From contig JAEYOM010000149.1 of assembly GCA_023411715.1 (NCBI GenBank), positions 1 through 64,000 on the forward strand: 64,000 nucleotides of DNA. Reading direction: 5' to 3'. Position numbers and translations under genes: made by a program. Source of the stretch: Bacillota bacterium (lineage in GTDB: Bacteria > Bacillota > Clostridia > Acetivibrionales > DTU013). The notes below the pieces were generated by a model. The model saw nothing but the letters and a program-made list of their open reading frames with translations. It had not been told where the DNA came from and ran no database searches. Positions 17,393 through 26,858 of this stretch are shown here, one piece after another (within the stretch, counting starts at the first letter, position 1; each line of letters starts with the position of its first letter).

Positions 17393-17419
17393 CATGGGAC
17401 AAAACCCATGTTTTTTTTT
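17393..17419 (+). terminator. Rho-independent terminator after uppP
   Basis: CATGGG (17393-17398) and CCCATG (17405-17410) form a stem with loop ACAAAA, followed by nine T residues. A TATAAT-like sequence at about 17350 lies only about 40 nt upstream, so the terminator could also end a short transcript. Confidence 0.85.
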
Positions 17420-17494
17420 GTGTTTTTTACTTCTAATAATCCTTTATGATAAAATCAAATAATAGTTTGGAGGCAAGGACGGGGGCATATATTT

Positions 17495-17659
17495 ATGAGC
17501 AATATCCTTTTGGTAGAAGATGATATGGGTATTATCGAAGGGCTGGAGTATTCTCTGCGTAAAAACGGCTTCGGCGTCGATACGGCGAGGACGAAGAGGG
17601 ATGCTGTCTTCTTCAATAAATGCCATGGCTACGTCGCTGACCTCACATATCGAAAATGA
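17495..17659 (+). pseudogene. Response regulator N-terminal fragment
   Basis: A 54-codon frame starts MSNILLVEDDMGIIEGLEYS, the beginning of an OmpR-type receiver domain with the acidic pair (EDD) of the phosphorylation pocket. After about residue 37 the similarity stops and the frame runs into histidine-kinase DNA in the wrong frame, ending at TGA 17657-17659. The phospho-accepting Asp, the rest of the receiver and the DNA-binding domain are missing. This looks like the 5' remnant of a regulator gene fused by deletion to the following kinase. Confidence 0.82.
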
Positions 17660-18350
17660 AAAACATAACCGGGAATTTCTCAAGGACACCATATCCGACA
17701 TATCACACCAACTGAAAACACCCCTGACTGCTCTTAAAATGTATAACGAGATTATTCAAGAGGAAGAGACCGGAAACGGCATTGTGGATGAGTTCGTTTT
17801 AAAAAGCGAACGGGAGCTTACAAGGATCGAGGTTCTTATCCAAAACCTGTTGAAGCTTGCAAGACTTGACGCGGGTTCGATTAAGCTTGAAAAAAGCATG
17901 AACAGCCTGAAGAATTTTCTTGATGATCTGATTGAGCGGTACCTCACCCGGGCGGAGCAGGAGCAAAAAACAATTTCCCTTGAATGTGACGAGCGCATAA
18001 TAATGGAATTTGATGAGACATGGCTGCCGGAAGCAGTAAGCAATATCGTAAAGAACGCGTTGGACCATACGATCGCCGGAAACAGGATCGATATATGCTG
18101 CAGAGAAACTCCTGTCTTTTACCAGATCATTATTAAGGATAATGGAAGCGGTATACATCCCGAGGATATAAATCATATTTTCAAAAGGTTTTACAGGAGC
18201 CGGTTTTCAAAGGATAAACAGGGAGCCGGAATCGGACTTACCCTGGCAAAAGCCATTGTCGAAATGCTCGGCGGCTCCATTACGGTAGAGAGCGCATCAG
18301 GCAAGGGGACGGCTTTCAGTCTCGTATTCCCGAAGCTTTCAAATCTGTAA
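17601..18350 (+). pseudogene. Histidine kinase lacking its sensor half
   Basis: An open frame of about 249 codons encodes an intact kinase core. HisKA has the H-box SDISHQLKTPLTALKM; the HATPase has N-box NIVKNALDH, G1 KDNGSGIHPEDI and G2 GAGIGLTLAKAIVEMLGG. The transmembrane sensor and HAMP regions are absent. Upstream DNA at about 17600 belongs to the response regulator, in another frame. ATG 17601 or 17625 could still start a soluble kinase core, but neither has a good ribosome site. The ABC transporter genes it presumably controlled follow 63 nt later. Confidence 0.8.
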
Positions 18351-18413
18351 GACAGGATACATCCGATTGTAAGATTTATATGATACCATCTCGATAAAAG
18401 AGAGGTGTTAACA

Positions 18414-19097
18414 TTGAATATTTTAAAAACAGAGAATTTATGCAAGACATACGGAAGCGGAGATACTAGGGTGGACGCCCTTAAGAACGTGACTTTCTCC
18501 GTTTCAAAGGGAGAATTTGTCGCTATAGTGGGGCCGTCCGGCTCGGGAAAAAGCACTCTTCTCAACTTACTGGGAGCATTGGATATGCCGACTTCCGGCA
18601 AGGTTTTTATCGACGGCATGGACATATTTACGATGAAGGAAAAAGATGTTTCGGTGTTCCGGAGAAGGAATATAGGCTTTATTTTTCAGGCGTATAATCT
18701 TGTTCCTGAATTGAATGTCGAAGAAAATATTGTTTTGCCGCTGCTTCTGGACTACCGGAAGCCCGATAAAGCGTATATTGACGAACTGCTGGGCATACTG
18801 GGACTTACGGAAAGAAGGCACTTCCTGCCCAATCAGCTGTCCGGCGGGCAGCAGCAGCGTGTCGCCATCGGGCGGGCGCTTGCGGGAAAACCCGCGATTA
18901 TTCTGGCGGACGAGCCTACAGGAAATCTCGATACAAAAAACAGCCATGACGTAGTTAACCTGATGAAGCTGTCAGTTGAACGATATAAGCAGACGCTTGT
19001 TATGATCACGCATAACCAAAGCTACGCTGCCTTTGCAGATCGCGTGCTGGGCGTAGAGGACGGCATCGTGACGGATCTGGGAGGCGACAGGAAATGA
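18414..19097 (+). CDS. ABC transporter ATP-binding protein (MacB/LolD type)
   Basis: A 227-residue ATPase starting with TTG at 18414, six nt after AGAGGTG; an in-frame GTG at 18405 lies inside that site. Walker A is GPSGSGKST, the Q-loop region GFIFQAYNLVPELN, the signature LSGGQQQRVAIGRAL and Walker B IILADEPTGNLDT. This is the MacB/LolD/BceA subfamily that powers FtsX-like permeases rather than substrate pumping through the membrane. It overlaps the permease gene by 4 nt. Confidence 0.93.
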   Translation: MNILKTENLCKTYGSGDTRVDALKNVTFSVSKGEFVAIVGPSGSGKSTLLNLLGALDMPTSGKVFIDGMDIFTMKEKDVSVFRRRNIGFIFQAYNLVPELNVEENIVLPLLLDYRKPDKAYIDELLGILGLTERRHFLPNQLSGGQQQRVAIGRALAGKPAIILADEPTGNLDTKNSHDVVNLMKLSVERYKQTLVMITHNQSYAAFADRVLGVEDGIVTDLGGDRK

Positions 19098-21511
19098 AAA
19101 GCTATTTAACGCTGGTACCCAAATATCTTGCGGCTCACAGGAAAAAAACGAGGCTTGTAGTAACCAGTGTGGCAATAGCTGTCGCATTGGTGACCGGAGT
19201 ATTTTCCATGCTGGATTTCTTCCAGCAGTTCGAAAAGATCCAGCAGATACATGAATACGGGAATTACCACCTGACCTTGATCGATCCCGCCGACGAAGAA
19301 AGACAGATGATCTCTTCCCGTATAGACGTTAAAAATTCAGGAAGATGGATACCCCTGAAAGACGGTAAGCTGGGCGAAAAGACTTGTAAATTGGCCGCAG
19401 TCGATGAAAATTTCGCACCCAACTTACAGATAAAAATCATTGAGGGACATTTCCCCTCCGGTGAAAACGAAGTCTTACTGGAGGCTTGGGCTGTGGAAAG
19501 CCTCCGGTTAAAAATTGGGGATAGTGTTAAAATCACTTTTGCAGGCAATACCCGAAAAGAGTTGACTGTAAGCGGAGTTTACAGCGATTACGGCGACACC
19601 AAGGCAGCCGACACACCCGGAATTTATATGAGCATTTCGGGAGTTGAAGCATTAAAGAATGAAGAAGTACGGCCGATACTCGCTATCGAGTTTAAGGACA
19701 GGGTCAATATCAGCAAGGCGGAGCAGGAGATACGGACCAGTCTGGGTATCGATGAGAGCCGGCTGAAGAGGAATACCTATCTGCTTGCCGTCATGGGATA
19801 CGGAAAAGGCAGCACGGTCATGGGCCTGTATGTGACGGGTGCGGTTTTATTCTTTATTATCCTCATCGCCGGAGTTCTGATGATATACAATACTTTCAAC
19901 ATTTCCGTAGTGGAAAGGGTACAGCAGTTCGGACTCTTAAGGTGCATCGGGGCGTCGCGTCAGCAGGTAGGCAAGCTCGTGAGGCGCGAAGGTCTGCTGA
20001 TCGCGCTCAGAGCCATTCCTACAGGGCTGCTGGCGGGTATGCTGCTGGCCTTCCTGTGTTCGGTGGTACTCAAATTTTACAACAGCAGCGTTTTTGGCGA
20101 AATTGCGCTGTTTAATGTAAGTATTATCGGCCTCATAGCCGGTATTGCGATAGGGTTTCTAACTGTGATCATCGCATCCTCGATGCCGGCGAGGAAGGCG
20201 GCGCGTGTTTCGCCCGTAAATGCCGTGACAGGGAGCTCACAGTTAAAAATATCCAGGAAGAAGAAAAAGGGAGTATTGACGAAAATGCTTCATGTCGATT
20301 TCGCAATGGGCATCAATAACGCTCTTATGAAAAAGAAGACGTTCATCCTCATGGTATGCTCCATTGCCGTCAGTATTGTATTGTTTCTTGGTTTCCAGGT
20401 ATTTATAGATTTTACGCAGGCGTCGCTGAAAACAACAAAACCATATACGCCGGACATATCGCTCGAGGCGAAGCAGGAGGGGGCACTTGGAAATGATCTG
20501 TATGAACGGCTCTCCGCTCTGAATGGGGTTAAAAAAGTATATGGAAGAATGTTCGGCTATGTGGAGGCGGCGTTTGATGCCGACAGGATAACGGACGACT
20601 ACAGGAATATTATCGGAGAAATTAAAACTACAGGGGACGGTTTGATCGTACCGCCCGAAAAATCCTGGCTGATCTCATATGATCAGAGCCAGCTCAACTG
20701 GGCGAAGGCTGACCTGATCAAAGGAAAGCTTTCAGAAGAAGAGCTCAATAAAAACAATGGCATTGTTGCGGTCAGAACTCCAACAAGGAAAGGCGTTACG
20801 TTTCAGCCCACAACTCTCGAGCCGGGCGACAGGGTATATATAAAGACTCCTGACGGTATAAAGGAAAAGACGGTCATGGCCGTACTGCTGACAGTCCCGT
20901 TCAATGATTCGCAAACCACGCTTACAACATTCATAACAACCGAGAAGCAATTTGCGGAGCTGACGGGAGATTCAGCGTTAAGGGTTATCGATATGCAGCT
21001 CGACGGGTCGGGACAGGAGGAGACCGTAAATGAAATAAAAAGTATGCTCAACGGTAACATTACGTTATATGACCAACGTCAGAAGAATTCGGAAATCAAT
21101 GGGTATTTCATGACTATGGCGGTCTTTATGTACGGCTTTGTGGCTGTAATAGCTTTGATCAGTATTTTGAACATCATAAATACCATGAATACCAGCGTAG
21201 CATCCAAAACGCGGTATCTAGGGGTCATGCGGGCAGTAGGCATGTCCGGCGGCCAGCTTGGCCGGATGGCGCTGACAGAGGCTGTCACATACGGCATTAC
21301 AGGATGTATCGCGGGCTGTATCCTGGGGGTGGTACTTCAAAAAGCTCTGATCACAAATTATATTACAAAGCTTGTTGATTTGTGGAAGTTCCCGTATTTG
21401 CAAATCGGAGTAATATTCATCCTCGTGCTGATAATCTCGCTGATTTCGGTCAACAGCCTGCTGAAGCGGATAAAAGCACAGGGCATCTCGAAGGTGATCG
21501 GATCGCTGTAG
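19094..21511 (+). CDS. FtsX-like ABC transporter permease
   Basis: An 805-residue permease with two FtsX-type modules. An N-terminal helix is followed by a large extracellular domain. Three helices around residues 255-375 precede a second single helix near 425, a second extracellular domain, and three final helices from about residue 675. Signature phrases include ERVQQFGLLRCIGASRQQV and KTRYLGVMRAVGMSGGQLG. With the preceding ATPase it forms a MacB-like or peptide-resistance transporter. Its dedicated two-component system upstream is broken, so regulation may be lost or constitutive. Confidence 0.9.
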   Translation: MKSYLTLVPKYLAAHRKKTRLVVTSVAIAVALVTGVFSMLDFFQQFEKIQQIHEYGNYHLTLIDPADEERQMISSRIDVKNSGRWIPLKDGKLGEKTCKLAAVDENFAPNLQIKIIEGHFPSGENEVLLEAWAVESLRLKIGDSVKITFAGNTRKELTVSGVYSDYGDTKAADTPGIYMSISGVEALKNEEVRPILAIEFKDRVNISKAEQEIRTSLGIDESRLKRNTYLLAVMGYGKGSTVMGLYVTGAVLFFIILIAGVLMIYNTFNISVVERVQQFGLLRCIGASRQQVGKLVRREGLLIALRAIPTGLLAGMLLAFLCSVVLKFYNSSVFGEIALFNVSIIGLIAGIAIGFLTVIIASSMPARKAARVSPVNAVTGSSQLKISRKKKKGVLTKMLHVDFAMGINNALMKKKTFILMVCSIAVSIVLFLGFQVFIDFTQASLKTTKPYTPDISLEAKQEGALGNDLYERLSALNGVKKVYGRMFGYVEAAFDADRITDDYRNIIGEIKTTGDGLIVPPEKSWLISYDQSQLNWAKADLIKGKLSEEELNKNNGIVAVRTPTRKGVTFQPTTLEPGDRVYIKTPDGIKEKTVMAVLLTVPFNDSQTTLTTFITTEKQFAELTGDSALRVIDMQLDGSGQEETVNEIKSMLNGNITLYDQRQKNSEINGYFMTMAVFMYGFVAVIALISILNIINTMNTSVASKTRYLGVMRAVGMSGGQLGRMALTEAVTYGITGCIAGCILGVVLQKALITNYITKLVDLWKFPYLQIGVIFILVLIISLISVNSLLKRIKAQGISKVIGSL

Positions 21512-21520
21512 GAGACGGTA

Positions 21521-21554
21521 AAAAGGCAGACGAACCGGGGTTCGGCTGCCTTTT
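21521..21554 (+). terminator. Terminator after the FtsX-like permease
   Basis: AAAAGGCAG and CTGCCTTTT pair, continued by CGAACC with GGTTCG across a short loop, giving a long stem just 10 nt after the stop codon. The T tract is part of the stem (CCTTTTG). Confidence 0.75.
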
Positions 21555-21685
21555 GAACGTGCGGCGTGTCCAGCAAAGCTGGACCGCGCTAATTGGTGTG
21601 AGTCCCATCCCGGTTCGCCTGTCTTTTGGATATAGTTCAGCTTGAAACGCTTGCCTAGCCTGTGAACCGATGGTAGAATATAGCC

Positions 21686-23503
21686 ATGCAGGAAAAAAAG
21701 AGATATAAAACCAAAGAAATTATGAAAAGGATGTTATCGTACATCCGTAAATACAAGCTAGGCGTACTAGCCTACCTGGTGCTGTCAGCCTGTGTGACCC
21801 TGATCAATCTCGCATGTGCGGAGCTTATCAACGGCTCTGTGGGGTCTGCGATCGACGGAAGGCAGAACGATCTGGTCAGATATCTGCTGCTTGCGGGCCT
21901 GGTACTGTTCGCCGGTATATTCATAACTTTTTTTGCGACCTACATATACGGTCGATTCAAGTCCAAGGTCATGCTCGACATCAGGAACAATGCGGTGGAG
22001 CATCTGCAGAAGCTGCAGCTTTCCTTCATCGAAAACAATCACTCCGGGGATCTCATCTCGAGGTTTACGCGTGATATGAACTCTGTATTGAATTTTATCG
22101 GAGAGGATCTTTTCAAAACAGTTATCATGCTCGTTTCCATAGTGATAACCTCGGTTTATCTTATCAGTGTGAGCTGGAAACTGTATATAGTTTCGCTGGT
22201 CCTTATGCCTCCGGTGCTTTATTTCTCGACGAAGATCACAAAGCCCATGATGGGTTTTTATGAGAAGTCTTCAGCCGAGATTGGCAAGGCCACTGCGTTT
22301 GCCCAGGATTCCTATGGCGGAATATTCATCATAAAAGCTTTCAACCTTGAGAACTTCTTTTTCGACAAGTTTTCGGGCATGGTCAAAAAGAGCTATGATT
22401 ACGATATTAAAGGCATCCACAGGATGAAGTGGATGCCGCCCTTCAACATAATGCTGTGGTCGGCTCCGTTCACGATCTGTATGATCTACGGCGCATATCT
22501 TTCAATCAACAAAGAGATCGAATCGGGCAGGATATTCGCTTTCGTATACCTTTTGAACAATATTGTCTGGCCTGTTTCAGGCCTGCCGCGTACTGTGACC
22601 AATTTCAGGAATTCGCTGGGTACGGCCAAGAGGTTTTTTGACGTGATCGACAGCCCTGCGGAAAGAGAGGATGGTTCGGTTTTTTCTCCGGAAGCAGCCG
22701 CAAAATGTATCGAATTCAAGGATGTGACCTTTTCATATGGGGCTGAAAAGGCTGCTGCTCCGGACGGGCAAAATAAAGATAGCGCCGAATATAAAAAGGT
22801 TCTGGACCGCCTGAGCTTCAGTATAAAGCCCGGCAGCAGGACGGCTTTGGTCGGGGCGAGTGGTTGCGGTAAGAGCACCGTTCTGAAGCTGATTTCGGGT
22901 TTCTACGATTACCAGGACGGAAGTATAGAGCTACATGGCCACGAACTGCGGGAGTGGAGCATCCCGGCTATCCGTTCGGAAATTTCTCTTGTTACACAGG
23001 ATACATACCTGTTCCCTGCGTCGGTATATGATAATATCCACTATGGAAGACCGGATGCCTCAAGGGATGAAGTAATAAATGCCGCAATATCCGCTTGCGC
23101 CCATGATTTCATAATGGAGCTGCCGGAGGGTTATGATACGCTTGTCGGCGAACGTGGGATCAAGCTTTCAGGGGGACAGAAGCAAAGGATATCGCTTGCT
23201 CGCGCTTTCCTGAGGGATGCACCGGTAATACTGCTGGATGAGCCTACTTCGGCGCTCGATACCATTTCCGAATCGCTCGTACAGGAAGCCATGAATACCG
23301 TTATGAGGAATAAGACCGCAATAATAGTTACACATAGGCTTTCAACGATCAAGGACGTTGATGAGATACTCGTCATGGAGCGCGGTCAAATCGTAGAAAA
23401 AGGAACCCATGAACAGCTTGCTGCCTGCGACAGTTTGTATTCGAAGCTTTACAGCCGGCAAACTGTGAAGAGCGATGATGAAGATAGAGAGGAAGCGGTA
23501 TGA
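21686..23503 (+). CDS. ABC exporter half-transporter, first subunit
   Basis: A 605-residue type I exporter subunit. The membrane domain has about six helices over residues 25-320. The nucleotide-binding domain has Walker A VGASGCGKST, Q-loop LVTQDTYLF, signature LSGGQKQRISLARAF, Walker B VILLDEPTSALDT and the H-loop ITHRLST. The catalytic Glu and His are present. An in-frame ATG at 21722 is an alternative start, since the site before 21686 is weak. It overlaps its partner by 4 nt, so a heterodimer is likely. The substrate is unknown (drug, lipid or peptide). Confidence 0.92.
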   Translation: MQEKKRYKTKEIMKRMLSYIRKYKLGVLAYLVLSACVTLINLACAELINGSVGSAIDGRQNDLVRYLLLAGLVLFAGIFITFFATYIYGRFKSKVMLDIRNNAVEHLQKLQLSFIENNHSGDLISRFTRDMNSVLNFIGEDLFKTVIMLVSIVITSVYLISVSWKLYIVSLVLMPPVLYFSTKITKPMMGFYEKSSAEIGKATAFAQDSYGGIFIIKAFNLENFFFDKFSGMVKKSYDYDIKGIHRMKWMPPFNIMLWSAPFTICMIYGAYLSINKEIESGRIFAFVYLLNNIVWPVSGLPRTVTNFRNSLGTAKRFFDVIDSPAEREDGSVFSPEAAAKCIEFKDVTFSYGAEKAAAPDGQNKDSAEYKKVLDRLSFSIKPGSRTALVGASGCGKSTVLKLISGFYDYQDGSIELHGHELREWSIPAIRSEISLVTQDTYLFPASVYDNIHYGRPDASRDEVINAAISACAHDFIMELPEGYDTLVGERGIKLSGGQKQRISLARAFLRDAPVILLDEPTSALDTISESLVQEAMNTVMRNKTAIIVTHRLSTIKDVDEILVMERGQIVEKGTHEQLAACDSLYSKLYSRQTVKSDDEDREEAV

Positions 23504-25245
23504 AAAAACTCGATCTTAAGGAATTCTTCGGGATATTCAAATATATACAGCCAAGTAAACCGGCATATACCATCATCATGCTTATTGACTGCCTTACCGA
23601 AATCAGTTTTTACCTGCTTACGCCTATCGTGATGAAAATAATGACCGATGCGGCTGTCAACGCCGACATGCAGCTGCTGAAGAAAGGCCTGCTTTTGACT
23701 CTGCTGGTTTCGACGTCCGGCATGGTCGTTTTCGTGACCATAGAATTCTTTCAATTCAGGTCGTTCAGCCTTACTACCACCAATCTTATAAAACTGACTT
23801 TCAAGAAAATACTGCATCTGCCCGTTCCATATATTGAACAGAACCACAGCGGGGACACGATCTCAAGGCTTACGAACGATGTTGAAACGATGGAGAACGC
23901 TTATGGATGGCCTTTAAGGATGATATTAGTCACGCTCATGCAGGGCATAGGCTCCGCGTTGATAATGTTCATACTTGACTGGAGGGTCAGTATTTTACTG
24001 ATAATCATAGGGCTGGTCTCCGTGCTGATAAACATAAAGCAAAAGGATCTCGTCCGTAAATTGAGCGGTGAGATACAAAAAAGCCTGGGCAGGTATACCG
24101 AAAGCCTTTCAAACATAATCGGCGGCTTTATGACGATCAAGGGCCTTCGTTTGGAAAAATTCATGCTGGATGATGCACATGGCATAAACAATGATATTTA
24201 TAAAAAGAATGTAGAACTGACGAGAAAGAGCGCCTTTGTTGAAAGCAGGAATTTCTTTTTCGGGACCATCAACTTCATCGGGGTCATACTGCTCGCGTCG
24301 TTTCTCGCAATGCGGGGTATGAGCAGCCTTGGATCGGTAATGTCCATGGTGCTGCTGCTCGGAAACGTCAATAGGCTGTTCAGCGAGATAAATGGTATGA
24401 TTATTCAACTTCAGGGTTACCTGGCAGGCGCTGAAAGGGTCACCGGGCTTCTGGATACGGAATCCGAGGCCGGATCGGTACAGACGGAAGCCGTAGATGG
24501 CAGCAACGCCGTCATTGAGATGAAGGATATTGAATTCTCCTATGACAATAAAAACAATGCGCTGGAGGGTATCAGCCTTGCGGTTGGAAAAGGACAGGTC
24601 GCCGCTCTGGTCGGTCCGAGCGGAGGCGGGAAAAGCACCGTAATAAAGCTTATAATGGGTTTTTACCAACCGCGCTCTGGTAAAATGACCATAGACGGAA
24701 AACCGGTCAAAGCCTTATCCATGAAGGAACTGCGTTCATTGATCGCCTATGTTCCTCAGGATGCATACGTGTTTGACGGCACAGTCGGCGAAAACATAGG
24801 ATACGGCAGACCGGGCGCATCGGCGGAAGAGATCGCCGCCGCGGCAAAAGCCGCCCACGCAGACGAATTCATACGCGAAATGCCGGACGGTTATGACACG
24901 ATCGTCGGAGAACGCGGCATTAAGCTCTCCGGAGGGCAGAGGCAGAGGATCGCCATCGCGAGGGCTTTCCTGAAGGATGCGCCTATCCTGCTGCTTGACG
25001 AAGCAACATCTTCTCTCGATTCGCAAAGCGAACGGCAGGTGCAGGAAGCGCTGGGAACCCTCATGAAGGGCAAAACGGCGCTGATAATCGCTCACAGGCT
25101 TTCCACGATAGAGAACGCCGACGTGATCTATCTCGTCGAGAACGGCAGGGTCACCGAATACGGCAGTCACAATGAATTGATGTCCCTGGGGAAGCTGTAC
25201 AGGACATTGTACGAGAAACAGTTCAGAATAAGCGAAGCTTCATAA
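23500..25245 (+). CDS. ABC exporter half-transporter, second subunit
   Basis: A 581-residue partner of the preceding gene with the same architecture. Six helices are followed by an ATPase domain with Walker A VGPSGGGKST, Q-loop YVPQDAYVF, signature LSGGQRQRIAIARAF, Walker B ILLLDEATSSLDS and H-loop IAHRLST. Both sites of the pair look catalytically complete, unlike the degenerate-site heterodimers common in Firmicutes. The ATGA overlap supports coexpression. Confidence 0.92.
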   Translation: MKKLDLKEFFGIFKYIQPSKPAYTIIMLIDCLTEISFYLLTPIVMKIMTDAAVNADMQLLKKGLLLTLLVSTSGMVVFVTIEFFQFRSFSLTTTNLIKLTFKKILHLPVPYIEQNHSGDTISRLTNDVETMENAYGWPLRMILVTLMQGIGSALIMFILDWRVSILLIIIGLVSVLINIKQKDLVRKLSGEIQKSLGRYTESLSNIIGGFMTIKGLRLEKFMLDDAHGINNDIYKKNVELTRKSAFVESRNFFFGTINFIGVILLASFLAMRGMSSLGSVMSMVLLLGNVNRLFSEINGMIIQLQGYLAGAERVTGLLDTESEAGSVQTEAVDGSNAVIEMKDIEFSYDNKNNALEGISLAVGKGQVAALVGPSGGGKSTVIKLIMGFYQPRSGKMTIDGKPVKALSMKELRSLIAYVPQDAYVFDGTVGENIGYGRPGASAEEIAAAAKAAHADEFIREMPDGYDTIVGERGIKLSGGQRQRIAIARAFLKDAPILLLDEATSSLDSQSERQVQEALGTLMKGKTALIIAHRLSTIENADVIYLVENGRVTEYGSHNELMSLGKLYRTLYEKQFRISEAS

Positions 25246-25269
25246 TTAACTGGCTTTCAGCCTGAAAAA

Positions 25270-25406
25270 GCATGAGAAGAGCATGTGAAAAGGCATGTAA
25301 AAAGTATATGAAACGATTCGGCCTGAAGCCGTCGTTATCTGCGCTATCGTCCCGCCCTGTAAAATATCGACCTGCCTGCAATATCAACCCGCCTTGTAAA
25401 ATATCA
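25270..25406 (+). repeat. Short tandem repeats upstream of tsaD
   Basis: The 234-nt gap contains two drifting tandem arrays. Four units of about 12 bp are built on GCATGTGAAAAG (25270 to about 25315). Three units of 17-19 bp are of the type CCGCCTTGTAAAATATCA (25352-25406). No gene was recognised. Confidence 0.6.
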
Positions 25407-25479
25407 CATTTTGGGCTATCATACTAAAATGGGATCCGCAAAAATAAGATATGCGGGTTCTGACTCAGGAGGTGCTGTT

Positions 25480-26514
25480 TTGAGTGATTCCGATGTTTAT
25501 ATACTTGCAATAGAATCGAGCTGTGACGAAACGTCCGCGTCTGTTGTAATCAACGGCAGAAAAATATTATCGAATGTCATTTCTTCACAGATAGACCTGC
25601 ATAAAAAATATGGGGGTGTTGTTCCGGAAATCGCCTCACGCAAGCATGTCGAACTCATCATGCCGGTCGTCGACCAAGCTTTGTCGGAGGCGGAGGTCAA
25701 GCTCACGGATGTAGACGCGATCGGAGTCACCTATGGCCCCGGGCTTGTCGGTGCGCTCCTCGTAGGCTTGTCGGCTGCAAAGGGTCTCGCGTTTGCGGCA
25801 GGAAAACCGCTGATCGGCGTTCATCATATAGAAGGACATATTTCTGCAAATTATCTTGAAAGCGAAGCACTCGAACCGCCTTTCATCTGTATGGTCGCTT
25901 CCGGAGGGCACAGCCACATAGTACATGTAGTGGATTACGACAGGTATGAGATACTTGGTCAGACACGTGACGACGCAGCGGGCGAAGCATTCGACAAAAT
26001 AGCGCGGGCTCTGGGCCTGGGGTACCCCGGTGGGCCAATTATCGACAGCGAGGCGAAAAAGGGCAATAGTAAAGCCATTGATTTCCCGCGTGTCTATTTC
26101 AGTGACGGGAGCCTCGATTTCAGCTTCAGCGGCCTTAAGACCGCAGTACTGAATTATCTGAACAACTCTGCCCGGAAATGTGAAGAGGTCAATATCCCTG
26201 ATGTTTGCGCCAGCTTCCAGCAGGCTGTCGTGGACGTGCTTGTCAGCAACACTATGAAAGCGGCTCTGAATTATGGCGTAAAACACGTTGCTTTAGCGGG
26301 CGGCGTGGCATCAAATTCACAGCTGCGCAGAGATATGAAGGCTGCCGTCGAACAAGCGGGGATGGAGATGTTTTACCCGCGGCCTGTGTTATGTACAGAC
26401 AATGCCGCAATGATCGCATCCGCGGCATACTACGAGTATAAGAGAGGCCATGTATCCGGCCTGGATCTCAATGCGATACCCGGATTGAAACTCGGGTGCA
26501 GAAACTGTGGATAA
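25480..26514 (+). CDS. tsaD: tRNA N6-adenosine threonylcarbamoyltransferase TsaD
   Basis: A 344-residue Kae1/TsaD protein. TTG at 25480 follows AGGAGGTG (25467-25474) by 5 nt; the open frame extends upstream without such a site. Diagnostic segments are AIESSCDETSAS at the N-terminus, GPGLVGALLVGL, the metal-binding HHIEGH (His116 and His120), MVASGGHSHIV and ALAGGVASN. It catalyses transfer of the threonylcarbamoyl group to A37 of tRNA together with TsaB and TsaE, encoded 23 kb upstream. A DnaA-box-like sequence overlaps its stop codon. Confidence 0.96.
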   Translation: MSDSDVYILAIESSCDETSASVVINGRKILSNVISSQIDLHKKYGGVVPEIASRKHVELIMPVVDQALSEAEVKLTDVDAIGVTYGPGLVGALLVGLSAAKGLAFAAGKPLIGVHHIEGHISANYLESEALEPPFICMVASGGHSHIVHVVDYDRYEILGQTRDDAAGEAFDKIARALGLGYPGGPIIDSEAKKGNSKAIDFPRVYFSDGSLDFSFSGLKTAVLNYLNNSARKCEEVNIPDVCASFQQAVVDVLVSNTMKAALNYGVKHVALAGGVASNSQLRRDMKAAVEQAGMEMFYPRPVLCTDNAAMIASAAYYEYKRGHVSGLDLNAIPGLKLGCRNCG

Positions 26515-26812
26515 CTTTTATTCTCCACAGTTATTACGACCTGTACCGACTTTTAAATAGTATGAGCCATTTATGGTAAAAAACGACAAAAGTAGAGTTT
26601 TGTCGAAAACTTAAAAAGGTTTTTAAAAAGAAAGGTGTACTTTTGAAAGTACATAAATAGTGGCGTTTCACAAGATCACCGATATTCTGAAAAGTTAATT
26701 ATTGATAAAAAAATTGTAGAAACGGCAACTGTGAATTATGTGGAAACAGCTCGGAAATCGCGTAAAATGTAGCATTTTCTTGTGTGGATAAAAGTGTGGA
26801 TAGTGTGGATTA
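26506..26812 (+). promoter_or_regulatory. Cluster of DnaA-box-like sequences
   Basis: The 344 nt between tsaD and the transglycosylase hold no gene. They contain TGTGGATAA at 26506-26514 (perfect complement of TTATCCACA), an opposing TTCTCCACA at 26521-26529, and three head-to-tail boxes: TGTGGATAA 26783-26791, TGTGGATAG 26795-26803 and TGTGGATTA 26804-26812. The surroundings are AT-rich. No dnaA, dnaN or gyr gene is near, so this is not the usual oriC neighbourhood. Confidence 0.55.
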
Positions 26813-26858
26813 CAGGTGTCGGAAATTGAATTTTCATAGAGACATGCAATAGAAAAAA

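Noticed and set aside
26506..26812. Chromosomal replication origin
   Set aside because: No dnaA, dnaN, recF or gyr genes nearby; only the box cluster supports it, so a titration-type site is preferred.
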